Shown here: positions 44,091 to 52,261 of the stretch, in pieces
Layout of the letters: the number at the start of each line of letters is the position of its first letter
Position numbering within the stretch: the first letter of the stretch is position 1
Source of the DNA: Pseudomonas sp. ANT_H12B
GTDB lineage: Bacteria > Pseudomonadota > Gammaproteobacteria > Pseudomonadales > Pseudomonadaceae
Length of the DNA: 64,000 nt
Reading direction: 5' to 3'
Assembly (NCBI RefSeq): GCF_008369325.1
Contig: NZ_VOBI01000014.1
Location: 1 to 64,000 of the forward strand
Made by a program: the position numbers and the translations under genes
Notes under the pieces: model-generated
Seen by the model: only the letters and a program-made list of their open reading frames with translations
The model's database searches: none
What the model was told of the DNA's origin: nothing

Positions 44091-44564
44091 GTGCTGACTC
44101 ATCTCGATTCCCAAGGTCGCGCCAATATGGTCGACGTCACCGAAAAAGACGTGACATTCCGTGAGGCGACGGCCCAAGCGCTAGTGCGCATGCTGCCCGA
44201 AACCCTGCAGATGATCGTCAGCGGCGGTCACCCCAAGGGTGATGTGTTCGCCGTGGCGCGTATCGCCGGCATTCAGGCGGCGAAGAAAACCAGCGATCTG
44301 ATTCCTCTGTGTCATCCGCTGCTGCTCACCGGTGTCAAGGTCGAGCTCAGTGCCGAAGGCGACGACACCGTGCGCATCGTCGCGCGCTGCAAGTTGTCCG
44401 GGCAGACCGGCGTCGAGATGGAAGCGCTGACTGCGGCCAGTGTCGCGGCGCTGACCATCTATGACATGTGCAAGGCCGTTGACCGTGGCATGACCATCGA
44501 AAGCGTGCGATTGCTGGAGAAGCTCGGCGGCAAGAGCGGCCATTTCCAGGCGGATCAGCCATGA
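44091..44564 (+). CDS. moaC: cyclic pyranopterin monophosphate synthase MoaC
   Basis: A 157-residue enzyme of molybdenum cofactor synthesis that, after MoaA, forms cyclic pyranopterin monophosphate. Conserved segments GHPKGDVFAVARIAGI, KKTSDLIPLCHPL and AALTIYDMCKAVDRGM are present. The start is GTG at 44091 with CAGGAG about 8 bases upstream. It overlaps moaD by four bases. moaA is not adjacent in this window. Confidence 0.97.
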   Translation: MLTHLDSQGRANMVDVTEKDVTFREATAQALVRMLPETLQMIVSGGHPKGDVFAVARIAGIQAAKKTSDLIPLCHPLLLTGVKVELSAEGDDTVRIVARCKLSGQTGVEMEALTAASVAALTIYDMCKAVDRGMTIESVRLLEKLGGKSGHFQADQP

Positions 44565-44803
44565 ACGTCACCGTGAAGTTTTTTGCCCGTTACCGTGAAG
44601 CGCTCGGCGTGGATTCGGTGAAGGTTGAAGGCGACTTCGCCACCATCGACGATGTGCGTGCACTGTTGGCCCAGCGCGATGGCGCCGATGTGCTGACCGA
44701 GCAGAACCTGATGTGCGCTCGCAATGAAGACCTCTGCCAGCTCGATGAACCGGTGAGCGACGGCGATGAAGTGGCGTTTTTTCCGACCGTGACCGGAGGC
44801 TGA
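44561..44803 (+). CDS. moaD: molybdopterin synthase small subunit MoaD
   Basis: An 80-residue ubiquitin-like protein ending in the required Gly-Gly (PTVTGG), which becomes the thiocarboxylate sulfur donor. It pairs with MoaE to add dithiolene sulfurs to the pterin. Its ATG overlaps the moaC stop and moaE follows after three bases. Confidence 0.96.
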   Translation: MNVTVKFFARYREALGVDSVKVEGDFATIDDVRALLAQRDGADVLTEQNLMCARNEDLCQLDEPVSDGDEVAFFPTVTGG

Positions 44804-44806
44804 TCC

Positions 44807-45259
44807 ATGGCGATTCGTGTGCAAGCCACGCCGTTTGATCCGGGAGCTGAAGTCAACGCCATGCACGCCGCCAATGTCGGCGTTGGTGCGGTGGTGAGTT
44901 TTGTCGGCTACGTGCGCGACTTCAATGACGGGCTGGATGTAGCCGGGATGTTTCTCGAGCACTATCCGGGCATGACCGAAAAAGCCCTCGGCAAGATCGC
45001 GACAGAGGCCGAACAGCGCTGGCCGCTGCTCAAGCTTGAAGTGCTGCATCGCATCGGCGCCCTGGAGCCGGGTGAGCCGATCGTCTTCGTCGGCGCCGCC
45101 AGCGCTCACCGTCAGGCGGCGTTCGACGCCTGCGCCTTTGTCATGGACTACCTGAAAACCCGTGCACCGTTTTGGAAAAAAGAAAACACCAATGACGGGG
45201 CGCACTGGGTTGAAGGGCGGGATAGCGATCATGCGGCGGCGGATCGCTGGAAGCAGTAA
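44807..45259 (+). CDS. moaE: molybdopterin synthase large subunit MoaE
   Basis: A 150-residue catalytic subunit that converts cyclic pyranopterin monophosphate to molybdopterin. Conserved blocks: GAVVSFVGYVRDFNDG, LEHYPGMTEKAL, VLHRIGALEPGEP, VGAASAHRQAAFDAC and the catalytic lysine region KTRAPFWKKE. Ends the moaCDE operon; a REPIN follows. Confidence 0.97.
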   Translation: MAIRVQATPFDPGAEVNAMHAANVGVGAVVSFVGYVRDFNDGLDVAGMFLEHYPGMTEKALGKIATEAEQRWPLLKLEVLHRIGALEPGEPIVFVGAASAHRQAAFDACAFVMDYLKTRAPFWKKENTNDGAHWVEGRDSDHAAADRWKQ

Positions 45260-45285
45260 TTCCTGCAGTGTTCTTGAGTAAGTCT

Positions 45286-45377
45286 TCGCGGGCAAGCCCG
45301 CTCCCACAGGTTGATCTCATGTACACAAATACTGTGTACGACATAGATCGTTGTGGGAGCGGGCTTGCCCGCGATGG
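45286..45377. repeat. REPIN downstream of moaE
   Basis: REPs TCGCGGGCAAGCCCGCTCCCACAGG (45286-45310) and TGTGGGAGCGGGCTTGCCCGCGA (from 45352) in inverted orientation. Between them GTACACAAATACTGTGTAC forms its own small hairpin. Confidence 0.9.
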
Positions 45378-45470
45378 CGTCACCCGCCGCAGCAAAAATC
45401 CTGCTGCCTCACCACCCGACCATCGGCCCGGCACAACCCCGTTTGCCCGATTGACGATCTATACATAAAA

Positions 45471-45483
45471 GTCCAGTATGGAA
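45471..45483. promoter_or_regulatory. GTCCAGTATGGAA, a probable DauR-type operator
   Basis: Differs by two bases from the perfect palindrome GTCCATTATGGAC upstream of dauB (49448-49460). It lies 83 bases before the binding-protein start codon, in a promoter-like A+T-rich stretch. Confidence 0.5.
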
Positions 45484-45565
45484 TTATAAGTACAAAAAAG
45501 GCGTTCCCCGTTTCTGCTCTGTCTTCTGTCTTGCCAAACCAACAACAACCCGCGAGAGAATGAAC

Positions 45566-46342
45566 ATGAAGAAATTCCCCCTCATCACTGGTCTGGCCTT
45601 GAGCCTGTTGGCGTGCAGCACTCTGTTCGCCGCCGATAAACCCCTGCGCATCGGCATCGAAGCGGCTTATCCACCGTTCGCCTCCAAAACCGACAAAGGC
45701 GAGATCGTCGGTTTCGACTACGACATCGGCAATGCTCTGTGCGCGCAGATGAAGGTCAAGTGTGTGTGGGTCGAAGGTGAGTTCGACGGTCTGATTCCTT
45801 CCCTTAAAGTGAAGAAAATCGACATGGCGCTGTCGTCCATGACCATCAATGAAGACCGTAAGAAGTCGGTGGACTTCACCCACAAGTACTATTTCACCTC
45901 ATCGCGTCTGGTGATGAAGGATGGAGCGGTAGTGGATGACCAGTACGCCAGCCTCAAGGGCAAGACTATTGGCGTGCAGCGCGCAACCACCACCGACCGT
46001 TACGCCACCGAGGTTTTCGAACCGAAGGGCATCAACGTCAAACGCTACGGCAACAACGAAGAAATCTACATGGATCTGGCAGCCGGTCGCCTCGATGCGA
46101 TTTTTGCTGACACCATTCCATTGAGTGACTTCCTGTCGATGCCTCGTGGCAAGGGTTACGCCTTTGTCGGGCCGGAGCTCAAGGACCCGAAATACGTGGG
46201 CGAGGGCGCCGGGATTGCGGTGCGCAAGGGCAACACCGAGTTGGTCAGCGAATTGAACACGGCCATTGATGGCATTCGCGCCAGTGGTGAGTACCAGAAG
46301 ATTTCAGACAAGTATTTCAAGTCTGATATTTACGGCGATTGA
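45566..46342 (+). CDS. periplasmic basic-amino-acid binding protein
   Basis: A 258-residue solute-binding protein of the ArgT/HisJ/AotJ family, with a signal peptide ending STLFAADKP. The family motifs LRIGIEAAYPPFASK, GFDYDIGNALCAQM, GEFDGLIPSLKVKKIDMALSSM and the C-terminal ISDKYFKSDIYGD are present. The ATG at 45566 has GAGAG at good distance; the one at 45560 is too close. No permease or ATPase genes are adjacent. Its nearest described counterpart, as I recall, is PA3865, which lies next to dauBAR in P. aeruginosa, so it may deliver D- or L-arginine; that is inference. Confidence 0.85.
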   Translation: MKKFPLITGLALSLLACSTLFAADKPLRIGIEAAYPPFASKTDKGEIVGFDYDIGNALCAQMKVKCVWVEGEFDGLIPSLKVKKIDMALSSMTINEDRKKSVDFTHKYYFTSSRLVMKDGAVVDDQYASLKGKTIGVQRATTTDRYATEVFEPKGINVKRYGNNEEIYMDLAAGRLDAIFADTIPLSDFLSMPRGKGYAFVGPELKDPKYVGEGAGIAVRKGNTELVSELNTAIDGIRASGEYQKISDKYFKSDIYGD

Positions 46343-46347
46343 TTAAC

Positions 46348-46446
46348 CGCCATCGCGGGCAAGCCCGCTCCCACAGGGATCTACGTTGAACACAGAATTT
46401 GTGTTTTATGCAGATCCCTTGTGGGGGCGGGCTTATTCGCGAAGGG
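46348..46446. repeat. REPIN downstream of the binding-protein gene
   Basis: CCGCCATCGCGGGCAAGCCC...CTCCCACAGGGATC and an inverted GATCCCTTGTGGGGGCGGGCTT. It lies between two converging genes. Confidence 0.85.
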
Positions 46447-46475
46447 GCCCGATCAAACAACACACCTCTCAGGTC

Positions 46476-47102
46476 CTAGCCCTTCAATTCCTTCAAATGC
46501 TTGTAAACAGTTGCCCGTCCCATGTTCAGCACATTGGCCACATAGTTGGAGGCGCTTTTGCCCTTGAAGGCGCCTTCGGCGTGCAGGGCCAGCACCAGTT
46601 CGCGTTTGTGATCGCGGGTCAGCACGTTCAGGCTCAGCTGACGCTCGCGCAGCCAGGCATGCAGAAAGGTGTTGATCCGTTCCTGCCAGTCATCGCGAAA
46701 CAGTGAATCCGGTTGCGGGATCAGCTTGCTCGGCGACAGGAACAAATCCAGCGCGGCCTTGGCATTCTCGAACAGTGAAATATTCAGATTGATGCACAGC
46801 ACGGCCAGCGGATGACCTTCGCTGTCGCGCAGCACGCTGCTCAGGCTGCGAATCTTCTGGCCATCCCAATTGAGTTTTTCGTACGGCCCGATGTTTCGTT
46901 CGCTGACATCCTCGCTGAGCATGTCCTCCAGCGCGGCGTCATCGCCGATTTCCCGTTTGGACAGGTTGTTGGCGATGTAATCGATCTTTTGCGTGCGCAG
47001 ATCGTGCAGCACCACCTCGGCGTGGGGGAAGAATAACGTGGCGATCGCGTCGGCAATTGCTCGGTAGTTGTCCAGGGCCGGGTCTTTTTCAGGTGCATTC
47101 AT
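46476..47102 (-). CDS. dauR: D-arginine utilisation repressor DauR
   Basis: A 208-residue regulator of the YheO/DauR family: an N-terminal PAS-like domain (FFPHAEVVLHDLRTQKIDYIAN) and a C-terminal helix-turn-helix (KSASNYVANVLNMGRATVYKHLKELKG). In P. aeruginosa DauR represses dauBAR and responds to D-arginine. The ATG at 47102 begins MNAPEKDPALDNY; residues upstream in frame are not family-like. Last gene of dauB-dauA-dauR. Confidence 0.88.
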   Translation of the reverse strand: MNAPEKDPALDNYRAIADAIATLFFPHAEVVLHDLRTQKIDYIANNLSKREIGDDAALEDMLSEDVSERNIGPYEKLNWDGQKIRSLSSVLRDSEGHPLAVLCINLNISLFENAKAALDLFLSPSKLIPQPDSLFRDDWQERINTFLHAWLRERQLSLNVLTRDHKRELVLALHAEGAFKGKSASNYVANVLNMGRATVYKHLKELKG

Positions 47103-47193
47103 AAAAGTGGAGCTCCAGGCAACGTCAGCGCCCCATAAAAAGGGCGCTGGAAGTTTGCCGCAATCGTGTCGACACGTCACCTGAGGACGAAGA

Positions 47194-48321
47194 TCAGCCC
47201 AGGCGAGCGGGGGAGAGCATCGCGGCGTTCAGACCGAAACGCGCGAGCTGCTCGGGCAACGCTTCACCGCGTGCCAGTGCGGCGCTGGCCTGGCCCATGG
47301 CTGGCGAGGTCTGGATGCCGTAGCCGCCTTGGGCCGCGACCCAGAACAACCCTGGCACTTGCTGATCGAAGCCGGACAGCAAATCGCCGTCGTGCACGAA
47401 GCTGCGCAAACCGGCCCAGGTTCGGGTCGGACGGCGGATGGTCAGCGTGGTGGCTTCTTCGATCTGGTAGATGCCCATCGCGATGTCCAGTTCTTCGGGC
47501 TGCACATCGTGCGGTTCCACCGGGTCGGCGTTGGCCGGCGAGCCAAGGAACATCCCGGCGTCGGGTTTCATGTAGAAGGATTCGTCGAGGCTGACCAGCA
47601 TCGGCCAATGGTGGATGTCCACGCCTTCCGGGCCGGCGAAGATGAACGCCGCGCGCCGTTTCGGTTGCAGGCCCAGCGGTTTGGCTCCGGCCAGTTCGCC
47701 GATTTTGTCGGCCCATGCACCTGCGGCATTGATGATAATCGGCGCGCTGAAGGTCTGAGTGTTGGTTTGAACGTGCCACAGGCCTTCGGCATCGCGGGTC
47801 AGGCTCAGGACTTCGCTGTCGGTATGGACCTCACTCTTATTGCGTCGGATGCCGCGCAGATAGCCCTGGTGCAAGGCATCGGTATCGATATCACTGGCGG
47901 TGGGGTCGTAGATCGCGCCATGGACTTTTTCCCGGCGCAAAATCGGCAGGCGCGCACACGCTTCGTCGGCGTTGAGCAGTTGCATCTCTGGCACCGTGGT
48001 TTTGGCGCTCAGGTATTGGTTGTTCAGCTCGGCCGGGTCGCCGGTGAAGTCCACGGTCATCTCGCCGCGCGGGGTCAGCAGCGGGTGTTCGCAGAAACCG
48101 CTCGGCGGCGCGTCGAAGAAATCGCGACTGGCCTGGGTCAGCGCCCGAACTTGAGGCGTGCCATAGGCTGCGGTGTACAGCGCGGCTGAACGTCCGGTGG
48201 AGTGATAGGCCGGATGGGATTCGCGCTCGAGCACGATCACCCGGGCGTGCTGCGACAGCCAGAAACCGGTGGAAGCGCCGGCAATCCCGCCGCCGATGAT
48301 GATGAAATCTGCCTGGCTCAT
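47194..48321 (-). CDS. dauA: D-arginine dehydrogenase DauA (FAD-dependent)
   Basis: A 375-residue DAO-family flavoprotein with the N-terminal FAD motif IIIGGGIAGASTGFWLS and the C-terminal flavin-binding WVAAQGGYGIQTSPAMGQ. DauA oxidises D-arginine (and other D-amino acids) to the 2-oxo acid at the membrane or cytoplasm. The ATG at 48321 follows GGAG. dauB is upstream and dauR downstream, the arrangement I recall from P. aeruginosa PA3862-PA3864. Confidence 0.9.
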   Translation of the reverse strand: MSQADFIIIGGGIAGASTGFWLSQHARVIVLERESHPAYHSTGRSAALYTAAYGTPQVRALTQASRDFFDAPPSGFCEHPLLTPRGEMTVDFTGDPAELNNQYLSAKTTVPEMQLLNADEACARLPILRREKVHGAIYDPTASDIDTDALHQGYLRGIRRNKSEVHTDSEVLSLTRDAEGLWHVQTNTQTFSAPIIINAAGAWADKIGELAGAKPLGLQPKRRAAFIFAGPEGVDIHHWPMLVSLDESFYMKPDAGMFLGSPANADPVEPHDVQPEELDIAMGIYQIEEATTLTIRRPTRTWAGLRSFVHDGDLLSGFDQQVPGLFWVAAQGGYGIQTSPAMGQASAALARGEALPEQLARFGLNAAMLSPARLG

Positions 48322-48365
48322 GAACGTCTCCTGGAGGGGCGCAAAATGCCATTGATATAGAAGAA

Positions 48366-48459
48366 CCCTGTGGGGGCCGGGCTTGCCCGCGATTGCATCA
48401 CCGCGGTGTGCCTGACAGAGCGCGGCGCCTGAATCGCGGGCAAGTCCGCTCCCACAGGG
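48366..48459. repeat. REPIN between dauB and dauA
   Basis: Inverted REPs CCCTGTGGGGGCCGGGCTTGCCCGCG and CGCGGGCAAGTCCGCTCCCACAGGG, about 45 bases apart, inside the dau operon. Confidence 0.88.
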
Positions 48460-48466
48460 TCAGGTG

Positions 48467-49414
48467 TTAACGCTGTAGTTGGTAGAGGGCATTGGCCAGC
48501 GCGATGTCTTCCAGGCCCAGACCGATCGAGCGGAAGAACACATGACGGTCGTACTCTGGGCGTTGCACTTTCTCGCTGAGCAGGTCGGGCAGGTCGCCGA
48601 TAATCAAGCGCTTGTCCCAGCCATGTTGTTCACCGGCAATCAGCATTTCGCCGGCCGAGCCCGGGGTCGTCAAACGATAGTCGCAGAAGACCTGCATGTC
48701 ATTGAGGCTCCGGGGCGGCACTTCGTGGGCACGCGGGGCGTTGGTGCTGATCGAGGTGATCAGCGCCGGTTTGCTCAGGCTCGACGGGTCGATCACAGGT
48801 CCCGCGGACGAGGTGCAGAGCATGATCACATCGGCGTCCTGCATGGCCGCTTCGCGACTGTCGACGATGCTCAGGCGTGGATCGAGGCTTTTGAGCGGTG
48901 CCAATTCTTCGGGATTCTTGTCGCTCAGGCTCGGCGAGTAGAGGCTGATGCTCTGCCATTCGCGCAAACCTTTCACGTAGTGCAAGTGCGCCTGGGCTAC
49001 TTTGCCACTGCCGATAATTGCCAGACGTCGCGCATTCAATGGGGCGAGGGCATCGACCGCCACGGCTGTGGTCGCCGCCGTACGTGCCGTGGTCAGTTCA
49101 CCGGCATCACAGAGCAACAGCGGCTGGCCGGTCTGCATCGACATCAACAGCGTCCACGCCGTCACCAACGGGCCTTGCTCGCGCACGATGTAAGGCGAAG
49201 TCTTGACCCCATAGACGCCATCTTCGGCCAGTACACCCAGGTAGTTGATGAAGTCGCCAGCGCCTTGCGGGAACTCCACCAGTTGCTGTGCCGGTTGCAC
49301 CGCTTGCCCGGCGGCCAGGTCGCGGAACAGTTTGCGCAGGATTTGCGGCACGTCGACCTGTGCCAGCAGTTCGCGGGCCTGGGGTTGGGTGATCACGTAA
49401 GGCGTACTGGACAT
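48467..49414 (-). CDS. dauB: L-arginine-forming dehydrogenase DauB (ornithine cyclodeaminase family)
   Basis: A 315-residue protein of the ornithine cyclodeaminase/mu-crystallin family with the Rossmann motif RLAIIGSGKVAQAHL. DauB reductively aminates the 2-oxo acid made by DauA with NAD(P)H and ammonia, giving L-arginine. ATG at 49414 (MSSTPYVITQPQ) has GGAG seven bases upstream; the in-frame ATG at 49453 is inside the operator and is rejected. First gene of the dau operon. Confidence 0.88.
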   Translation of the reverse strand: MSSTPYVITQPQARELLAQVDVPQILRKLFRDLAAGQAVQPAQQLVEFPQGAGDFINYLGVLAEDGVYGVKTSPYIVREQGPLVTAWTLLMSMQTGQPLLLCDAGELTTARTAATTAVAVDALAPLNARRLAIIGSGKVAQAHLHYVKGLREWQSISLYSPSLSDKNPEELAPLKSLDPRLSIVDSREAAMQDADVIMLCTSSAGPVIDPSSLSKPALITSISTNAPRAHEVPPRSLNDMQVFCDYRLTTPGSAGEMLIAGEQHGWDKRLIIGDLPDLLSEKVQRPEYDRHVFFRSIGLGLEDIALANALYQLQR

Positions 49415-49438
49415 GGTCGGCTCCGGGAGTGGCAAGTA

Positions 49439-49468
49439 AACTAATTTGTCCATTATGGACTTTTAGTT
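49439..49468. promoter_or_regulatory. palindrome upstream of dauB (candidate DauR operator)
   Basis: The core GTCCAT-T-ATGGAC (49448-49460) is a perfect palindrome, extended by AACTAA on the left and TTAGTT on the right. It lies 34-46 bases upstream of the dauB start codon. A near copy precedes the binding-protein gene at 45471-45483. DauR as the binding protein is inferred. Confidence 0.6.
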
Positions 49469-49501
49469 GTGTCGGGCAAGCGCCTGTTGAAAAACCGGAC
49501 G

Positions 49502-49532
49502 AAAAAAAAGCGCAGTCCGTTTCCGGCTGCGC
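49502..49532 (-). terminator. intrinsic terminator of rhlB
   Basis: On the minus strand GCGCAG/CTGCGC with an inner CCG/CGG pair forms the stem, followed by eight T residues, 21 bases after the rhlB stop codon. Confidence 0.9.
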
Positions 49533-49552
49533 CTCTTTTATTGCGACTCGCG

Positions 49553-51040
49553 TTACGTACGCTTGCGCTCAACCGCCCGCAGTAGATGCGTCGGTGGTGT
49601 TTCACAGCTGATCTTGCGACCCAGCAGCGCCTCGATGGACGGTAGCTGGTAGGAGTCGTCTTCACCGGCAAAACTGATGGACACGCCATCCGCGCCGGCA
49701 CGACCGGTACGACCGATGCGGTGCACATAGTCGTCCGGGACTTCCGGCAGGGTGAAGTTGATCACGTGGCTGATGCCGTCGATGTGGATGCCGCGACCGG
49801 CAACATCGGTGGCCACCAGCACGCGGATCTTGCCTTCGCGGAAACCTTCCAGGGTCTTGATACGCTTGTGCTGCGGCACATCGCCAGACAATTGCGCCGC
49901 GTTGACGCCATCGCGTACCAGGCGTTCTTCGATGCGCCGCACCTCGTCCTTGCGGTTGGCGAACACCATCACCCGCTCCCAACCGTTGTCGTTGACCAGG
50001 TTGTAGAGCAGTTTGTATTTGTCGGCACCGGCGACGGCATAGATGTGCTGCTCGACGTTTTCGCTGGCCACGTTCTGCGACTCGATCTCGACGATCGACG
50101 GGTCGGTGGTCCATTGCTTGGCCAGGTTCATCACGTCTTCGGTGAAGGTCGCGGAGAACAGCAGCGTCTGACGCTCGTTCTTCGGCGGCGTCTGGCGAAT
50201 GATCTGACGCACTTGTGGGATGAAACCCATGTCGAGCATCCGGTCGGCTTCGTCCAGGACCATGACTTCGACCATGTCCAGGTGCACGTCGCCGCGCTGG
50301 TTGAAGTCCAGCAGACGGCCCGGTGTGGCCACGAGGATGTCGCAGTGACGGGCTTCGAGGTGTTTGAGCTGCTTGTCGAAGTCCATGCCGCCGACAAACG
50401 TCATGACGTTGAGGCCGGTGTATTTGGTCAGGTCGGCTGCGTCCTTGGCAATCTGCACCACCAGTTCACGGGTCGGTGCAATGATCAGCGCCCGCGGCTC
50501 GCCCATGTAACGCTCTTTCGGCGGTGGGGTTTCCAGCAGTTGGGTGATGATCGAGATCAGGAACGCTGCGGTTTTGCCGGTGCCGGTCTGGGCGCGGCCA
50601 ATGGCATCTTTGCCGGCCAGGGTGAAGCCGAGGACTTGTGCCTGGATCGGCGTGCAATACGGGAAGCCCAGGTCCTGGATGGCGTGCATCAGTTCAGGGG
50701 CGAGTTTGAAATCGTGGAAGCGGGTTTTGCCTTCAAGGGGTTCGACGGCGAAGTCTTCGAGTTTCCAAGGGATAACCGGTGCCTTTGGCTTCGGTTCGCG
50801 ACGCGGTCTTGCTGGTTTCACAGCTTCGCTGCGCGGTTGTTCAGAGGCCTGAGCCTCAACGGGTTGGACGGCCGGGGTGGGCATCGGCTCGTGCTTCGGT
50901 ACCGCTACGGTTGCGGTCCGGCCAGACTGATTACCGTCGGTGCGGTGGCTGGGGATGTGAGACGGAGCGCTGGAGACTGGCGCGAGCTGTTCAGTCTCGC
51001 TTTTACCGAACATTTTCTTGAGTGCTTTGAGCACGGTCAT
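49553..51040 (-). CDS. rhlB: DEAD-box RNA helicase RhlB
   Basis: A 495-residue ATP-dependent RNA helicase. About 115 N-terminal residues are low-complexity (Pro, Ala, Gln, basic). The DEAD-box core follows: Q motif FPYCTPIQAQVL, Walker A AQTGTGKTAA, DEAD motif VLDEADRML, SAT motif LLFSATFTED, and the C-terminal HRIGRTGRAG. RhlB unwinds structured RNA, often as part of the RNA degradosome. It lies next to dauB, as PA3861 does in P. aeruginosa as I recall. Confidence 0.92.
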   Translation of the reverse strand: MTVLKALKKMFGKSETEQLAPVSSAPSHIPSHRTDGNQSGRTATVAVPKHEPMPTPAVQPVEAQASEQPRSEAVKPARPRREPKPKAPVIPWKLEDFAVEPLEGKTRFHDFKLAPELMHAIQDLGFPYCTPIQAQVLGFTLAGKDAIGRAQTGTGKTAAFLISIITQLLETPPPKERYMGEPRALIIAPTRELVVQIAKDAADLTKYTGLNVMTFVGGMDFDKQLKHLEARHCDILVATPGRLLDFNQRGDVHLDMVEVMVLDEADRMLDMGFIPQVRQIIRQTPPKNERQTLLFSATFTEDVMNLAKQWTTDPSIVEIESQNVASENVEQHIYAVAGADKYKLLYNLVNDNGWERVMVFANRKDEVRRIEERLVRDGVNAAQLSGDVPQHKRIKTLEGFREGKIRVLVATDVAGRGIHIDGISHVINFTLPEVPDDYVHRIGRTGRAGADGVSISFAGEDDSYQLPSIEALLGRKISCETPPTHLLRAVERKRT

Positions 51041-51137
51041 CTCATCAGTTGATTAAGGAATATACGCCGGCCAGTGTAATGCAAGAATCGGGCGCGGCGT
51101 AGTGGGATGATCAATGGGCTGTTTTTCACATAAATAG

Positions 51138-51794
51138 TTAACCCAAGCGTTCGGCGAGCCAGACACCAATGTCGCGAATCTCTTCAGGTAACACTTCGTG
51201 GCCCATTGGGTATTCCTGCCATGTCACGGTGACACCATGCTGCTTTAAATACTCGTAAGCGGTGCGGCCCATGGAGTTTTGAACGACGTCATCATACTGG
51301 CCGTGTAAAGACAGCACGGGAATGCGCTGCTGGCTGGCGGAAAGCTCCAGTTCATCGCTGAAGGTTGGTGCATAAGTAGAGAGGGCAAGTACGCCACCCA
51401 GCGGCCCCTGCCATTTCAGGAACGCGGTGTGCAACACCACGGCGCCACCCTGGGAAAAACCCGCCAGGAAAATCCGCGAGGCGTCTATTCCGCCAGCGCA
51501 CTGCTCTTCGATCAAATCAAAGATTCTTTGCGCGGACGCTTCCAGCTGCTCGCGGCTGATCGCGCGCGCCGGGTTCATGGCCAATATGTCGTACCAGCTT
51601 GGCATCTCGTAGCCACCGTTGATGGTGACTGCGCGGGTCGGTGCCTGGGGCAGAACGAAGCGGGTGGTCAGCAGGACTTCCTGCAAGGCTTCGGCCACCG
51701 GCAGGAAGTCGTAGCGGTCGGCGCCCAAGCCGTGCAGCCAGATAACGCAGGCGTCTGCGGGCTTTACGGGGTGAAGAATCAAGGGCTCGGTCAT
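51138..51794 (-). CDS. carboxylesterase of the alpha/beta-hydrolase fold
   Basis: A 218-residue esterase of the phospholipase/carboxylesterase family (PA3859-like). The nucleophile elbow is AGFSQGGAVVLH; the acid lies in VLSLHGQYDDVV and the histidine in YPMGHEVLPEE. The oxyanion region VIWLHGLGADRYDF is present. No signal peptide, so it is cytoplasmic. Acts on short-chain esters or lysophospholipids in relatives. Stands alone. Confidence 0.92.
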   Translation of the reverse strand: MTEPLILHPVKPADACVIWLHGLGADRYDFLPVAEALQEVLLTTRFVLPQAPTRAVTINGGYEMPSWYDILAMNPARAISREQLEASAQRIFDLIEEQCAGGIDASRIFLAGFSQGGAVVLHTAFLKWQGPLGGVLALSTYAPTFSDELELSASQQRIPVLSLHGQYDDVVQNSMGRTAYEYLKQHGVTVTWQEYPMGHEVLPEEIRDIGVWLAERLG

Positions 51795-52261
51795 GGCTGC
51801 TCCAAATGTGTGCGTACGCTCTCATTGGGTGCGAGATCTGAGTGCGCGTCTGGTTGATCAGTTAAGAAGATGTCGCAAGGCTACAAGTTTTGCTATTGAC
51901 CTGTCGCTTAACCGCTTAAGCGAGCGGTCTGGTACGGGGCTTGCTATGGGAAATCGGTGCAACCCATCTCACGCCTTGCGGTAACACTATCAGTGTACTG
52001 CTGGCGGTGGGATAGCAAAGAATCCGGTGATGGATGTTCGCCAGTGGCCGCTACGGGCTTCGCGAACGTGAAAGGGCTACAGCCCGTTCGGCCGATTGGT
52101 GAGAAGTGAGTTGTCCATGATGTGGATTGTCTCCTACTAGACTCATAGCGCAGGTCTTACGTCGGTTGACCCCAAAAAAAGCCAACACGGGTCAACAACG
52201 CCTCATAAGGGTGCGACTGGACTCAAGCTCCGACACAACAAGAGCAAAACTGGAGGTTTGA
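51795..52261 (+). other. intergenic region upstream of aapJ
   Basis: 467 bases with no coding frame of good character. It contains the inverted repeat GTTGACCC (52165-52172) / GGGTCAAC (52189-52196) 66-97 bases before aapJ, described below. The far left part probably holds the esterase promoter. Confidence 0.4.
52165..52196. promoter_or_regulatory. inverted repeat upstream of aapJ
   Basis: GTTGACCC and GGGTCAAC, perfect 8-bp arms with a 16-nt A-rich spacer. Either an operator for an amino-acid regulator or a leader hairpin; cannot be decided from the sequence. Confidence 0.4.
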
